Source of the DNA: Planctomycetota bacterium
GTDB taxonomy: Bacteria > Planctomycetota > UBA1135 > GCA-002686595
Assembly: GCA_029250885.1 (NCBI GenBank)
Contig: JAQXEK010000068.1
Coordinates: 1-64,000 of the forward strand
Reading direction: 5' to 3'
DNA length: 64,000 bases
The first letter of the stretch is position 1. Every line of letters begins with the position of its first letter. The position numbers and the translations under genes were made by a program. Of this stretch, positions 52,375-61,298 are shown one piece after another. The notes under the pieces were generated by a model. That model was not told where the DNA came from. It worked only from the letters and a program-made list of their open reading frames with translations, and did no database searches.

Positions 52375-53529
52375 ATGAAGGTGGCTTTGGACTATTTTGC
52401 AGCGGCGACCCACGGGGCTGGCATTGGGCGCTATGGGCGCGAGTTCGTGCGAGCGCTGGTGCGCGAGCAAAACTGTCCGCACCTGCGGCTCTTGGCCTGG
52501 GGGCGCGGCACCGAGCTGGGTGCCGAGGCCCTTGGGCTGGGCGGCCCCGAGGTGGTGCGCGAGCCCGAGCGCGTGAACGTTCGGCTACCTAAGCGCACCG
52601 CCGACTGGTACCGGTCCGCCACGGGCCGCGGCGCCGAGTCCGTCTGCGGCGACGTGCAGATCTTCCACCGATCGGCGGTCTTCGAGCCAAGGCTCGGCCG
52701 CGCGAAGTCCAAGCGCCCCCTGATGGTGCAGCCGCTCCTGGAGCTGCCACCGGATGGGTCCAAAGCCGAGGCGCGATTGCGCGCCGTCCTAGGCGAGATG
52801 GACGCCGTGCTCTGTGGCAGCCAGGCTGGCGCAGACGAGGCCACCCGGCGCCTGGGCGTACCTGCGTCCAAGCTGCACGCGGTGACCACGGGCGCTGACC
52901 ATTGGCTGCGCTACGCCCAGCCTAAGACCTGCACCGAGCTGCAAGAAGCAGGCCCGCCGAAGCTGCTGGTACTGGGCGCTATTTCTCAAATGCGACAGCC
53001 CAGGGCAGTCTTAGCCGCCTTCGAGGTCTTGGTCGCCCAAGGCCAGTTCCCCGGCGTGACACTCACCTTCGCCGGTCACCCCGGCGACGATGCCGGCGCC
53101 TTCCAAGCCGCGCTCTCCGCCTCGCCCTTCGCCAGCCAGGTGACCTGGATCCAGGTCCCGGTGGAGGCCGACTTTCCGGAGCTTGTCTCTAGCGCAAGCG
53201 CTCTCGTGCACCTGTCCCAGGGCGAGCTCTCACCGATCACGCCGCTGGAGGCAATCACCTTCGGCACGGCCGTAGTCGCCAGCGACCTACCCTCGTTCCG
53301 CGAAGTGCTCGCCAGCATTCCCGGCGCAGAGCTCTTGGATGGGGGAGCAGCCGGCGAGCCCAGCCAAGATCCCGAGCAGCTTGTCCAAGCCATCGAGCGC
53401 GCTATCGAATCCGCTGGGCACCCGGAATCCAGATCCGCCCGCGTCCAGGCCGCCACTGGGCACACCTGGCGTGCCAACGCGAAAGAGACCCTAGCCCTCT
53501 GGCATCAGCTCGCCGAATCCCGGGCCTAG
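52375..53529 (+). CDS. Glycosyltransferase, GT-B fold (GT4-like)
   Basis: A 384-residue cytoplasmic glycosyltransferase. The N-terminal HGAGIGRYGREFVRAL is the acceptor-side glycine motif; KLLVLGAISQMRQP starts the C-terminal Rossmann domain; LSQGELSPITPLEAITFGT is the EX7E-type nucleotide-sugar motif. The target is unknown; capsule or lipopolysaccharide sugar transfer is the common role. Confidence 0.85.
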   Translation: MKVALDYFAAATHGAGIGRYGREFVRALVREQNCPHLRLLAWGRGTELGAEALGLGGPEVVREPERVNVRLPKRTADWYRSATGRGAESVCGDVQIFHRSAVFEPRLGRAKSKRPLMVQPLLELPPDGSKAEARLRAVLGEMDAVLCGSQAGADEATRRLGVPASKLHAVTTGADHWLRYAQPKTCTELQEAGPPKLLVLGAISQMRQPRAVLAAFEVLVAQGQFPGVTLTFAGHPGDDAGAFQAALSASPFASQVTWIQVPVEADFPELVSSASALVHLSQGELSPITPLEAITFGTAVVASDLPSFREVLASIPGAELLDGGAAGEPSQDPEQLVQAIERAIESAGHPESRSARVQAATGHTWRANAKETLALWHQLAESRA

Positions 53530-53535
53530 CTGGCG

Positions 53536-54456
53536 CTACTCCGGCGCGATCGTCAGGCCGCCGCTGGAGCGCAGCTCAACGCGCCACTTCATTCCGGGAA
53601 TGCCCTCGATAAACGGCGCCTCGCCGTGGACGGCGCGCACCCCTGCGGCCTTCGCGGCGACCGGGTCCGAGGCGTAGTCCCAGAACTTTGCCCACAGCTG
53701 CTCGTAGAAGGGATCGGGCTTGGTGTCGCCGGCGTAGACCGACGGCATGGTGCCGGCGGGTTCCAGCCGGGTGCCCTGTTTCGGGCTCTGGTTCTCGCCG
53801 AAGATGCGCTGGAACAGGCAAACCGATGAGCCGCGCAAAAAGTCGCCGGCCTCGATGTAGTCATCCTCGAACTTGATCACAAGGGCCTCGATGTAGACCC
53901 GCGTACCCGCGACGATGACCTCCCTGGGCTTGCCGACTGTGCGGCCGGTCTGGTCGAGTTCGGTAAAGAGCACCCGGGTCCAGACCTCGGCCTCGCCGTT
54001 CTCTTCGACCTCCATGCGCTCGAGAATCTCCAGGCGCGCCACGCGGTGGTCGACCTTTAGCAGGGCGACGGCGGCGGCCAGACGCTGGGCTTCCCTTTCC
54101 GCGGCAGCTAGCTCCTTGCCCAGCTTCGCGATGCGTTTCTGCTTGGCTGCGACCTCGCTGTTGAGGTCGTCGATGCGGCCAACCTGCTGCTCGATGCGGG
54201 TGTCCCGGGCGACCAGCTCGGAACTCAAGGTCCCGATGCGGGCATCCTTCGACGTCAGGTCCTCGTTGAGGCTGACAATCTCGCCCTCGCGGTCTAGCAC
54301 CGCCTGGCTCAGGGTCGAGATCTCCGCATCGCGCCCCTCGAGGTCGCGCTCGTGTTCGGTGAGCTGACCGCGCAGAAAGAGGGTCCACCAGCCGATCACG
54401 ATCACAAGGATCAGGAGCAGCGCAGTGCGCAGGAAGGAGTTGAGCTTGTCGACCAT
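53536..54456 (-). CDS. Membrane-anchored coiled-coil protein
   Basis: A 306-residue protein with one N-terminal TM (RTALLLILVIVIGWWTLFL), then a coiled coil of about 120 residues built on heptads (DLEGRDAEISTLSQ to EREAQRLAAAVALL), and a globular C-terminal domain of about 130 residues. I do not recognise the family. The start is placed at MVDKLNSF (54456); the longer open frame to 54678 adds a Cys- and Arg-rich segment unlike coding sequence here. It converges with the glycosyltransferase. Confidence 0.7.
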   Translation of the reverse strand: MVDKLNSFLRTALLLILVIVIGWWTLFLRGQLTEHERDLEGRDAEISTLSQAVLDREGEIVSLNEDLTSKDARIGTLSSELVARDTRIEQQVGRIDDLNSEVAAKQKRIAKLGKELAAAEREAQRLAAAVALLKVDHRVARLEILERMEVEENGEAEVWTRVLFTELDQTGRTVGKPREVIVAGTRVYIEALVIKFEDDYIEAGDFLRGSSVCLFQRIFGENQSPKQGTRLEPAGTMPSVYAGDTKPDPFYEQLWAKFWDYASDPVAAKAAGVRAVHGEAPFIEGIPGMKWRVELRSSGGLTIAPE

Positions 54457-54600
54457 GGGCGGTATTGGGAGAAGTGATCCGAGTATCCCACTTCCAGGTG
54501 CAAATCGCCAGGGTTGCGGGGGCAGTTCACGCTCCGGGGACAAACTAGGCCGAAGTTGTCGTTGGCCCAGAGCCTCCGTTCGGTAAAAATAGGCGCGCCG

Positions 54601-55425
54601 ATGAAGACCGCAGCACCAGACCACGGCACCAGCTTGGTTACAACACCCCCGATTGCAATCCCGGATAGCCCGAACCACCGCAAGTACGACGCGGGCGCCG
54701 GTTCGATCCTGCGCGGCATCCCGCTAATGCCACTGACCTTTCTGTGGGCGGTTTCGGTCGCGATGCTGGTTCCTATTACCGCGATCGTCGCCCCAAAGTG
54801 GTTTAAGAAGCACGGCTGGTCGATCCCCCGCATCTGGGGTTCGGCGCCCCTGTGGTGGCACGGTGTCAAGGTTGAGGTGACCGGCGAAGAGAACCTCAAT
54901 TTCGAGGGCGCGCGCATTCTTCTGTTCAACCACGTCAGCCTGCTCGACATGTTGGTGCTCGCAAAGACCTGCCCAGAATTCTCCATTGTCATCTACAAGG
55001 AAGAGTTCCACAAGATCCCCGGTGTTGGCGCAGCCCTGCGCGGCCTAGGCTCCATCGCCGTCAACCGCAAGAACCACAAGGCGGCCCTGGCTTCGATGAA
55101 GCTAGCCGCCGAGCGCATCCGCGACAACGGCGAGACCGTGGTAATGGCACCCGAGGGAACCCGCTCTCGCAAGGGCGGCCTACAAAAGTTCAAGAAGGGA
55201 CCGTTTCATCTGGCGATCCAAACCGGCGCGCCGGTCGTGCCCTTCATCATGCGCGGGGTCGACCAGGTCTTGCCCATGGGCTCCGTCTGGATGCGCCCCG
55301 GCCGCGTGGCTTTGGACATCCTGCCGCCGATCTCGTCCGAGGGATGGCAGCAGGAGACGATCCGCGACCACGCCCAAGGCGTGCGCGAGGTCTTCCTTGA
55401 GTACCTTGAACCGGAAGCGGAGTAG
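54601..55425 (+). CDS. plsC: 1-acyl-sn-glycerol-3-phosphate acyltransferase
   Basis: A 274-residue membrane-associated acyltransferase making phosphatidic acid. The catalytic NHVSLLD (H-x4-D, about residue 104) and the phosphate-binding PEGTRSRKGG (about 184) are clear, and an N-terminal hydrophobic helix (PLTFLWAVSVAMLVPIT) anchors it. The frame is open to 54514, but ATG 54601 fits the family length. It converges with hemY, 12 bp away. Confidence 0.9.
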   Translation: MKTAAPDHGTSLVTTPPIAIPDSPNHRKYDAGAGSILRGIPLMPLTFLWAVSVAMLVPITAIVAPKWFKKHGWSIPRIWGSAPLWWHGVKVEVTGEENLNFEGARILLFNHVSLLDMLVLAKTCPEFSIVIYKEEFHKIPGVGAALRGLGSIAVNRKNHKAALASMKLAAERIRDNGETVVMAPEGTRSRKGGLQKFKKGPFHLAIQTGAPVVPFIMRGVDQVLPMGSVWMRPGRVALDILPPISSEGWQQETIRDHAQGVREVFLEYLEPEAE

Positions 55426-55437
55426 GTGCCAGCTAGG

Positions 55438-56922
55438 CTAGGCTTGGCTTGGCCGATTTGCGTCCTTAAGCACACGCTCCGCAGCTTCCCGGCCCGCCGC
55501 ATCTCCCGCCTTGGCGGCCTTGGCGAAGGCTACGCCGGCAGTGTAGTTACCGGCTAGGTAGAGGCCGGGGGCGGTCTGTTCTAGGCTCGCCATGGCGGTG
55601 TGGATTCGGTCCATGCGGGCTAGGTGGCCCATCTCGTATTGAGGGATGGCGTTGGGCCAGCGGACAACTTCGGTGAAGATAGGGGCCGTGCCGTCTAGGT
55701 TCAGCAGCTTGGTCAGGTCGGCGTGGGTTAGGGCGACCAGCTCTTCGTCGGTTAGTTTGGCGGCTTCGGGGTCGGTGGCGCCGCCGACCATACAGCGCAT
55801 GAGGACGGTGCCGTCTGGGCTGCGCTCGGGGAAGAGGAACGTGTCCCAGAGAACGCCGAGGATGCGGATGCCTCCGCCGCGTTGGATCAGGGCGCCGAAG
55901 CCGCGGGGGGCCTTGGCTAGGGCATCGGGGCCGAAGCCTAGGCCGACCACGGCCACGTGGGGCATGGGGATGTCCTTGAGCTCGGTGGCGATGTCGGGGG
56001 CGGGGGACGCGAGCAGCTTGGCAGCTACGTTGGCCTCGGTGGCTAGCACGACGGCTTCGGCTTGGATGGCCTTGGTGGTGCCGTTGGATGAGATGCGTAG
56101 GTTCCAGACGCCCGGCTTAGCTTCGGGGTTGCCACCGGGGTCGTCATTGGGCCGTGCGCTGTCGATCCCATAGGTCAGAGTCTCGACCCGCGTATTCAAG
56201 CGCACTTGGAAGTCGCCCCGGGCTTGGCAGGACTCGGCCAGCTTCAAGGGCAGCTGGTCCAGCCCGCCTGCGAAGGACGTCAGCTTGCCCGAGGGACCGG
56301 CCGGGCCACCGGACGTCTTGCCTTTTTGGTTCCTTAGGCTGATGAGCGCTTTGACCAGGGACCCGTACTCGGCCTCCAGCTCGGCCATGCGCGGGAAGGC
56401 TGCGCTTAGGGACGTTCGCTTGGCGTCGCCGGCGTAGACGCCCAGCACCATGGGCGCGATGATGCGGTCGGCGGCTTGGGGCCCGAGTCTGCGGGCGGCG
56501 AACTCCCAGACGCTCTCGTCCTTGGGGTCGGTCTTCTGCTTGCGGAAGGGTTCCGTGGCGATGCGCAGGACGCCGCCGGGGGAGAGGATGCCGCTGGTCA
56601 GGAAACGCGGGGGGCTGGCTTGGATCTCGCGCAGCTTGCCGTCGCGCACGAGGAAGCGGCGGGCGGCCGCGTCGTCGGCGCCGAGCTTCTCGAGGCCTGC
56701 CTTCTGCACCAGCTCGTCCATCAGGGGCTCGTTGTCGAGGTAGCCCGTGGGGCCGGCCTCGAGCAGGTAGCCATTGCGCCGAATCGTCTGGGCCTTGCCG
56801 CCGACTTTGGGGCCGGCTTCGAGCACTAGGATCTCAAGTTCGTCGCCCTGTCGGGCGTCCGCCGCAGCGGTCGCCGCAGCCAGGCCCGAGATCCCCGCAC
56901 CGATGATGACCAGGCGCTTCAT
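55438..56922 (-). CDS. hemY: Protoporphyrinogen oxidase (HemY/PPOX type)
   Basis: A 494-residue FAD enzyme oxidising protoporphyrinogen IX to protoporphyrin IX. LVIIGAGISGLAAATAAAD is the FAD-binding strand; VLEAGPKVGGKAQTIR the GG motif; a C-terminal GLYLAGNYTAGVAFAKAAKAG completes the FAD site. It follows hemN by 3 bp as last gene of the heme operon, so this organism uses the protoporphyrin-dependent branch. Confidence 0.92.
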   Translation of the reverse strand: MKRLVIIGAGISGLAAATAAADARQGDELEILVLEAGPKVGGKAQTIRRNGYLLEAGPTGYLDNEPLMDELVQKAGLEKLGADDAAARRFLVRDGKLREIQASPPRFLTSGILSPGGVLRIATEPFRKQKTDPKDESVWEFAARRLGPQAADRIIAPMVLGVYAGDAKRTSLSAAFPRMAELEAEYGSLVKALISLRNQKGKTSGGPAGPSGKLTSFAGGLDQLPLKLAESCQARGDFQVRLNTRVETLTYGIDSARPNDDPGGNPEAKPGVWNLRISSNGTTKAIQAEAVVLATEANVAAKLLASPAPDIATELKDIPMPHVAVVGLGFGPDALAKAPRGFGALIQRGGGIRILGVLWDTFLFPERSPDGTVLMRCMVGGATDPEAAKLTDEELVALTHADLTKLLNLDGTAPIFTEVVRWPNAIPQYEMGHLARMDRIHTAMASLEQTAPGLYLAGNYTAGVAFAKAAKAGDAAGREAAERVLKDANRPSQA

Positions 56923-56925
56923 GAA

Positions 56926-58335
56926 CTAGATCGTCTTGCTGAACACGTCCTTGCCCTTGCCCTCGTGGCGTTCGCGCCAGTAGACGTCGAAGCACATGGC
57001 CAGGTTGCGGATGAAGAGCTCGCCCTCGGGGGTCGCTCGGATCTCGTCCGCGTCGATGTGCACCATGCCGTTCTTGGCGTGCTCTTGTAGGCGCGACAGG
57101 TCCTCGGCGAAGGTGGTCTCGAAGTCCAGCCCGAAGCGCGACTCGATGCCGCGGCGGTCGATGCGGAAGTTGCACATGAACTCGTGGATTACCACGCGGC
57201 GCAGCTTGTCGTCTTCGGTTAGGGCAAGGCCCTTCTCGATGGGCAGCTGGTCCTTGGCGATGGACTCGCCGTAGGTGCTGAGCTTCTTGTTGTTCTGCAC
57301 GTAGGCGCCGCCGATGTCGCCGATGGCGCTGATGCCTAGGCCAATCACGTCCTCGGCGGGGATCACGGCGTAACCCTGGAAGTTGCGGCGCAGGGTTCCG
57401 TTGCGCTTGGCCACGGATAGCTCGTCCTCTTGCTTGGCGAAGTGGTCCATGCCGATGGGCTCGTAGCCCGCGGCGAGGAAGCGCTCGCGGACCAGGCCAA
57501 ACAGCTCGAACTTGACGGCGGGGTCGGGCAGGTTGTCCTCCATGAGCTTGCGCTGGTGGCCGCGGATCCACGGCACGAAGGCGAAGGAGTAGACCGCCGA
57601 GCGGTCGGCGCCCATTTCGATGACCTGGTTGACCGTGGCCTCGAAGGTGTCCGTCCTTTGGTGGGGCAGGCCGTAGATCAGGTCCACGTTGACGCCGCCG
57701 AAGTTGCGCTTGCGCGCGTGGTCGATGATGTCTTGGGTCTGCTTGACCGACTGCACGCGGTTGATGGCGACCTGGACTTCGTTGGTGAAGTCCTGCACGC
57801 CCAGGCTGATGCGGTTAAAGCCGTGGTCGGCTAATACGTCGATGTGCTCGGCCGTGGTGACGCGGGGGTCGACTTCGATGGCGAGCTCGGCGTCAGCGGT
57901 GCGCTCGAAGTGGCCGAAGAAGCGCGTCAACAGGCGATCGAGCTGCTTCGGCGTCTGGTAGGTCGGCGTGCCGCCGCCCAGGTGCAGCTGGGAGATCTTG
58001 CGGCGATCGGGCAGACGCTTAGCTAGCATGTCGATCTCGGCCTCGATCATGCCGACATAGGGCACGGCCTTCTCCTTGTGGGGGGAGATGATCACATGGC
58101 AACCGCAGAACAGGCAGCGCTCTTCGCAGAAGGGCAGGTGCATGTAAACCGAGAGCGGATCGTCCGCGCGCTCGTTGGCCTTGGCCAGGATGTCCTCGTA
58201 CACCACAGCGTTCATCGAGTCGTCGAACTCGATGGCGGTCGGGTAGCTCGTGTACCGCGGACCTGGTCGGTCGTACTTGGCCAATAGGTCCGCCACAAGG
58301 GCGCGGTCTGTGGGGCGTGCTTCGTTGTTGGCCAT
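56926..58335 (-). CDS. hemN: Oxygen-independent coproporphyrinogen III oxidase
   Basis: A 469-residue radical SAM enzyme. YTSYPTAIEF precedes the cluster motif CEERCLFCGC (CxxxCxxC plus the extra Cys of HemN); LHLGGGTPTY binds SAM, and RISLGVQDF and YGLPHQRTDTF follow. Length and the N-terminal YTSYPTA mark HemN rather than HemW. It converts coproporphyrinogen III to protoporphyrinogen IX for the adjacent HemY. Confidence 0.95.
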   Translation of the reverse strand: MANNEARPTDRALVADLLAKYDRPGPRYTSYPTAIEFDDSMNAVVYEDILAKANERADDPLSVYMHLPFCEERCLFCGCHVIISPHKEKAVPYVGMIEAEIDMLAKRLPDRRKISQLHLGGGTPTYQTPKQLDRLLTRFFGHFERTADAELAIEVDPRVTTAEHIDVLADHGFNRISLGVQDFTNEVQVAINRVQSVKQTQDIIDHARKRNFGGVNVDLIYGLPHQRTDTFEATVNQVIEMGADRSAVYSFAFVPWIRGHQRKLMEDNLPDPAVKFELFGLVRERFLAAGYEPIGMDHFAKQEDELSVAKRNGTLRRNFQGYAVIPAEDVIGLGISAIGDIGGAYVQNNKKLSTYGESIAKDQLPIEKGLALTEDDKLRRVVIHEFMCNFRIDRRGIESRFGLDFETTFAEDLSRLQEHAKNGMVHIDADEIRATPEGELFIRNLAMCFDVYWRERHEGKGKDVFSKTI

Positions 58336-58338
58336 GGC

Positions 58339-59379
58339 TCAGGCCTCCTCGCGGAGAGTCTCGATTAGAGCGGCGATGCTGTCGAGGGGAGCCTCGGGCA
58401 TGATGCCGTGGCCCAGGTTGAAGATGTGGCCGCGCTTGGGCATGCGCGCGATGAACTCCTTGGCCGCCGCGCGGGTCTTCTCGGGACCGGCGAGCAGGAT
58501 CGCGGGGTCGAGGTTTCCCTGCAGGGCCTTCGTGCCGGTCTCGGCGTTCGGGCCCGTGTGCTCGCCAAGACTAGCGCGCAGTCCAGGCAGGTCGTTGCGC
58601 CAGCACAGGGCGAGTCCGTCCGAGGGCAGCTCGGCCATGGACGCGGCCAGATGCGGCGCGTCGTTGGCGAAGAAGATCGTGGGCACGCCGTTGCCGCGCA
58701 GCTCTTGCAGCAGGTTGACGATGTGCGGGCGCACGTGGGCAGTCCAGTCGCGCAACGACAGCAGTCCGCCCCAGGAGTCGAAGACCTGTACCGCGTCGCA
58801 GCCGGCCTCGTGTTGGGCCGTGAGGTAGCGCGCGGACAGGGTCGCGATGGTGGCCATGAGCTCGCCGAAGACGACAGGATCCTCGGCCAGCATGGCGCGC
58901 AGCTTTGGAAAGCCTGCCTTGCCGCGTCCCTCGACCAGATAGGCAGCCAGAGAGAAGGGCGCGCCGGCGAAGCCCAGCAGGGCTTGGTCGGGCTTAAGCT
59001 TCGGCTTGATCAGGCGCTGGGCGGCGGCAACCTCGGGAGCGATCTCGTCCTTGGACGGAACGCGCAGGGCGCGGATCTCCTTGGCCGTGGTGATGGGCTT
59101 CGCGATGATCGGGCCGGGATCGAAGCGGAACTCGACGCCCAGGGCCGAGGCGGGGCTGATCAGGTCCGCGAAGGTGATGGCGGCATCGAGCTCAAAGCGC
59201 TCCATGGGCATCATCGTCACGGCACAGGCGATGCTCGGGTCCGCGCACATCTCTTCAAATGTGTAGGTCTCCTTGAGCTTGCGGTACTCGGGCAGGCAGC
59301 GCCCGGCTTGGCGCATGATCCAGAGGGGGCGTCGTTCGGTTTCTTCGCCGTGAAGGGCGCGTAGCAGCAGTGGCTTCAT
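58339..59379 (-). CDS. hemE: Uroporphyrinogen decarboxylase
   Basis: A 346-residue TIM-barrel enzyme decarboxylating uroporphyrinogen III. RRPLWIMRQAGRCLPEYR is the diagnostic N-terminal motif; FADLISPASALGVEFRF and GFAGAPFSLAAYLVEGRG are the second and third; the C-terminus has FNLGHGI. It lies 9 bp after the response regulator gene and 3 bp before hemN. Confidence 0.96.
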   Translation of the reverse strand: MKPLLLRALHGEETERRPLWIMRQAGRCLPEYRKLKETYTFEEMCADPSIACAVTMMPMERFELDAAITFADLISPASALGVEFRFDPGPIIAKPITTAKEIRALRVPSKDEIAPEVAAAQRLIKPKLKPDQALLGFAGAPFSLAAYLVEGRGKAGFPKLRAMLAEDPVVFGELMATIATLSARYLTAQHEAGCDAVQVFDSWGGLLSLRDWTAHVRPHIVNLLQELRGNGVPTIFFANDAPHLAASMAELPSDGLALCWRNDLPGLRASLGEHTGPNAETGTKALQGNLDPAILLAGPEKTRAAAKEFIARMPKRGHIFNLGHGIMPEAPLDSIAALIETLREEA

Positions 59380-59388
59380 GGAATCGTC

Positions 59389-60132
59389 TTAGGTTCGCGG
59401 CGCGTCGTCCGCGGGGGCGCAAGTGAATCGGTAGCCCACACCACGCTGGGTGTGGAAGTGTCGTGGAGCCTCGGGCTCGCGCTCGAAGCGCTTGCGCAGC
59501 CGCACGATAAAATTGTCGATAGTGCGTGTGGAGGGAAAGATCTCGTAGCCCCAGACCTGCTCGAGAATCTCTTCGCGCGAGACGATCTGGCCGGTGCGGT
59601 CGGCGAGGCACTTAAGGATAAGCGCTTCCTTATGAGTTAGGTGCTGCTCACTGCCGTCCCAGGCCTTGCCCTGGTAAGTCTTAAAGTCGATCGTATTGCC
59701 GCCGAAGCTGAGGGTCGCGCCAGCGGCATCTTCCGGCTTGAGGTACCAGCTCTTGCGGCGCAGGATCGCGGCCACGCGCAGCAGCAGCTCCTTGAGGGCG
59801 AAGGGCTTCGACAGGTAGTCGTCGCCGCCGGCCTCTAGCCCGCGGATACGATCCCCTGTGCTGCCCTTAGCGGTCAGGAACAGGACCGGGATTTCGATGC
59901 CCTCGCTGCGCGCTGTTTGGCAGATCGTATAGCCGTCCATACCAGGCAGCATGACGTCTAGCAAGATTAGGTCCCACGTACCGGCGCGGATGCGCTCCAT
60001 AGCATGCAGTCCATCTGGCGCGATCTCGGTCTCGTAGCCCTCGAGCTGCAGGTTCTCTGCGATGCCCTCGGCCAGGCTCTCTTCGTCTTCCACCACAAGG
60101 ATGCGGTAGGTGCCTTGATTCGTGTCGCTCAT
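59389..60132 (-). CDS. OmpR-family response regulator
   Basis: A 247-residue regulator: receiver domain with phosphoacceptor Asp in LILLDVMLPGMDGY, acidic pair VVEDEESL and Lys in FLTAKGS; then a winged-helix DNA-binding domain with LTHKEALILKCL and STRTIDNFIVRLRKRFE. Its ATG overlaps the histidine kinase stop (ATGA). The gene pair is embedded in the heme operon, so it may be autoregulated with heme synthesis. Confidence 0.94.
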   Translation of the reverse strand: MSDTNQGTYRILVVEDEESLAEGIAENLQLEGYETEIAPDGLHAMERIRAGTWDLILLDVMLPGMDGYTICQTARSEGIEIPVLFLTAKGSTGDRIRGLEAGGDDYLSKPFALKELLLRVAAILRRKSWYLKPEDAAGATLSFGGNTIDFKTYQGKAWDGSEQHLTHKEALILKCLADRTGQIVSREEILEQVWGYEIFPSTRTIDNFIVRLRKRFEREPEAPRHFHTQRGVGYRFTCAPADDAPRT

Positions 60133-61292
60133 CCCATGACCTCGTGTTCGGGGCTTGTGCTTTGGGCTTGCTCCATGTGGTGCTTTGCATGGCGCCAGTG
60201 AACCGTAAACGTTGCGCCCTTGCCTTCACCGGGGCTCTCGATTTTCGTTGTGCCTCCGTCCAAGGTCACAAAGCGCTGGACAATGTGCAGACCGAGCCCA
60301 GATCCCTTGGTCTTGCGCGTGAGCTCAGAGCCCGGGCGGAAAAACATGTCGAATAGGCGTTCGGATTGCTTCGGGTCGAAGCCAACGCCATCATCGATGA
60401 CGCGCAGGGCCACCATAGACGTGCGGCCTTGGTCTTCGGGGCTTGCGGTCAAGCGCACCGTGCCGCTACCTTGGGCTTGCACACTCTTAAAGGCGTTGCT
60501 GACTACGTTGCTGATCACGGACTTGACCGCAGAAGGGTCGGCGCTGATCTCAAGGCCGGGGGGGACCTCGTTCTCGATCTCAACCCCATGGATGTGGCCC
60601 ATACAGACGATGGGCTCGAGCACGCGGTCGACCATGCCGTGGAGCTCGATTACCTCGGCCGTGAGCTCGATGGCATCCTCGTCCAAGCGCGCCGCATCCA
60701 GCAGGTTAGTAACCATGTTGCCGAGTCGCTCCGTTGCGGCAACCATGCGGTCCGCGATGCGAGTGCGGCCCACCTTATCCGGATCCCGCAACAGCAGGGT
60801 CTCGGCGGAAAGCTGGATGCTAGCCAAGGGGCTCTTCAGCTCGTGGGAGACCGCAGCAAGGAAGTTTTGCTGACGCAGAAAGAGCTCCGTGCGCTGGCGA
60901 AGGGTGACGCCGATCATAGCTACCGTTGCGATGAGTACCACAAGGAAGAAGCTGCCCTCCCAGCCATAGCGCTTCATGCGCTGGCGCCGCTCGGCTTCGA
61001 GCTCGATTATTGCCGTCGCGGGGATCGTGACTTTACGCGCTCCATTCTCATCAGCCTTTATGACAAGATCGGGGAAGTAGCCCCGGACTCGATCCACCGG
61101 CTGGCCATCGACGAGCATCTGTTGGGCAGTGCGCTTCTTCTGCTCGAAGCTGTCCATCACCGAGTCCAAGTGGTGCTGGGAATAGAAGCCTTGGTCCAGG
61201 ATCCACCAGGCCACTTGACCAAAGCAGGTCAAGAGCAGAAGGACAAAGGTGAGCTGCACTCTGCGGCTCGATCGGATCGTAGAGGGGGTCAT
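60129..61292 (-). CDS. Membrane sensor histidine kinase
   Basis: A 387-residue kinase. TM1 is at about 12-30 (QLTFVLLLLTCFGQVAWWIL), an extracytoplasmic sensor of about 85 residues follows, TM2 is at about 117-137, then the H-box AAVSHELKSPLASIQLS, N-box NVVSNAFKSV, and G-boxes DDGVGFD and GSGLGLHIVQRF. The sensor region has no named domain. It lies 6 bp after hemL and overlaps the regulator gene by 4 bp. Confidence 0.93.
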   Translation of the reverse strand: MTPSTIRSSRRVQLTFVLLLLTCFGQVAWWILDQGFYSQHHLDSVMDSFEQKKRTAQQMLVDGQPVDRVRGYFPDLVIKADENGARKVTIPATAIIELEAERRQRMKRYGWEGSFFLVVLIATVAMIGVTLRQRTELFLRQQNFLAAVSHELKSPLASIQLSAETLLLRDPDKVGRTRIADRMVAATERLGNMVTNLLDAARLDEDAIELTAEVIELHGMVDRVLEPIVCMGHIHGVEIENEVPPGLEISADPSAVKSVISNVVSNAFKSVQAQGSGTVRLTASPEDQGRTSMVALRVIDDGVGFDPKQSERLFDMFFRPGSELTRKTKGSGLGLHIVQRFVTLDGGTTKIESPGEGKGATFTVHWRHAKHHMEQAQSTSPEHEVMG

Positions 61293-61298
61293 TCGAAT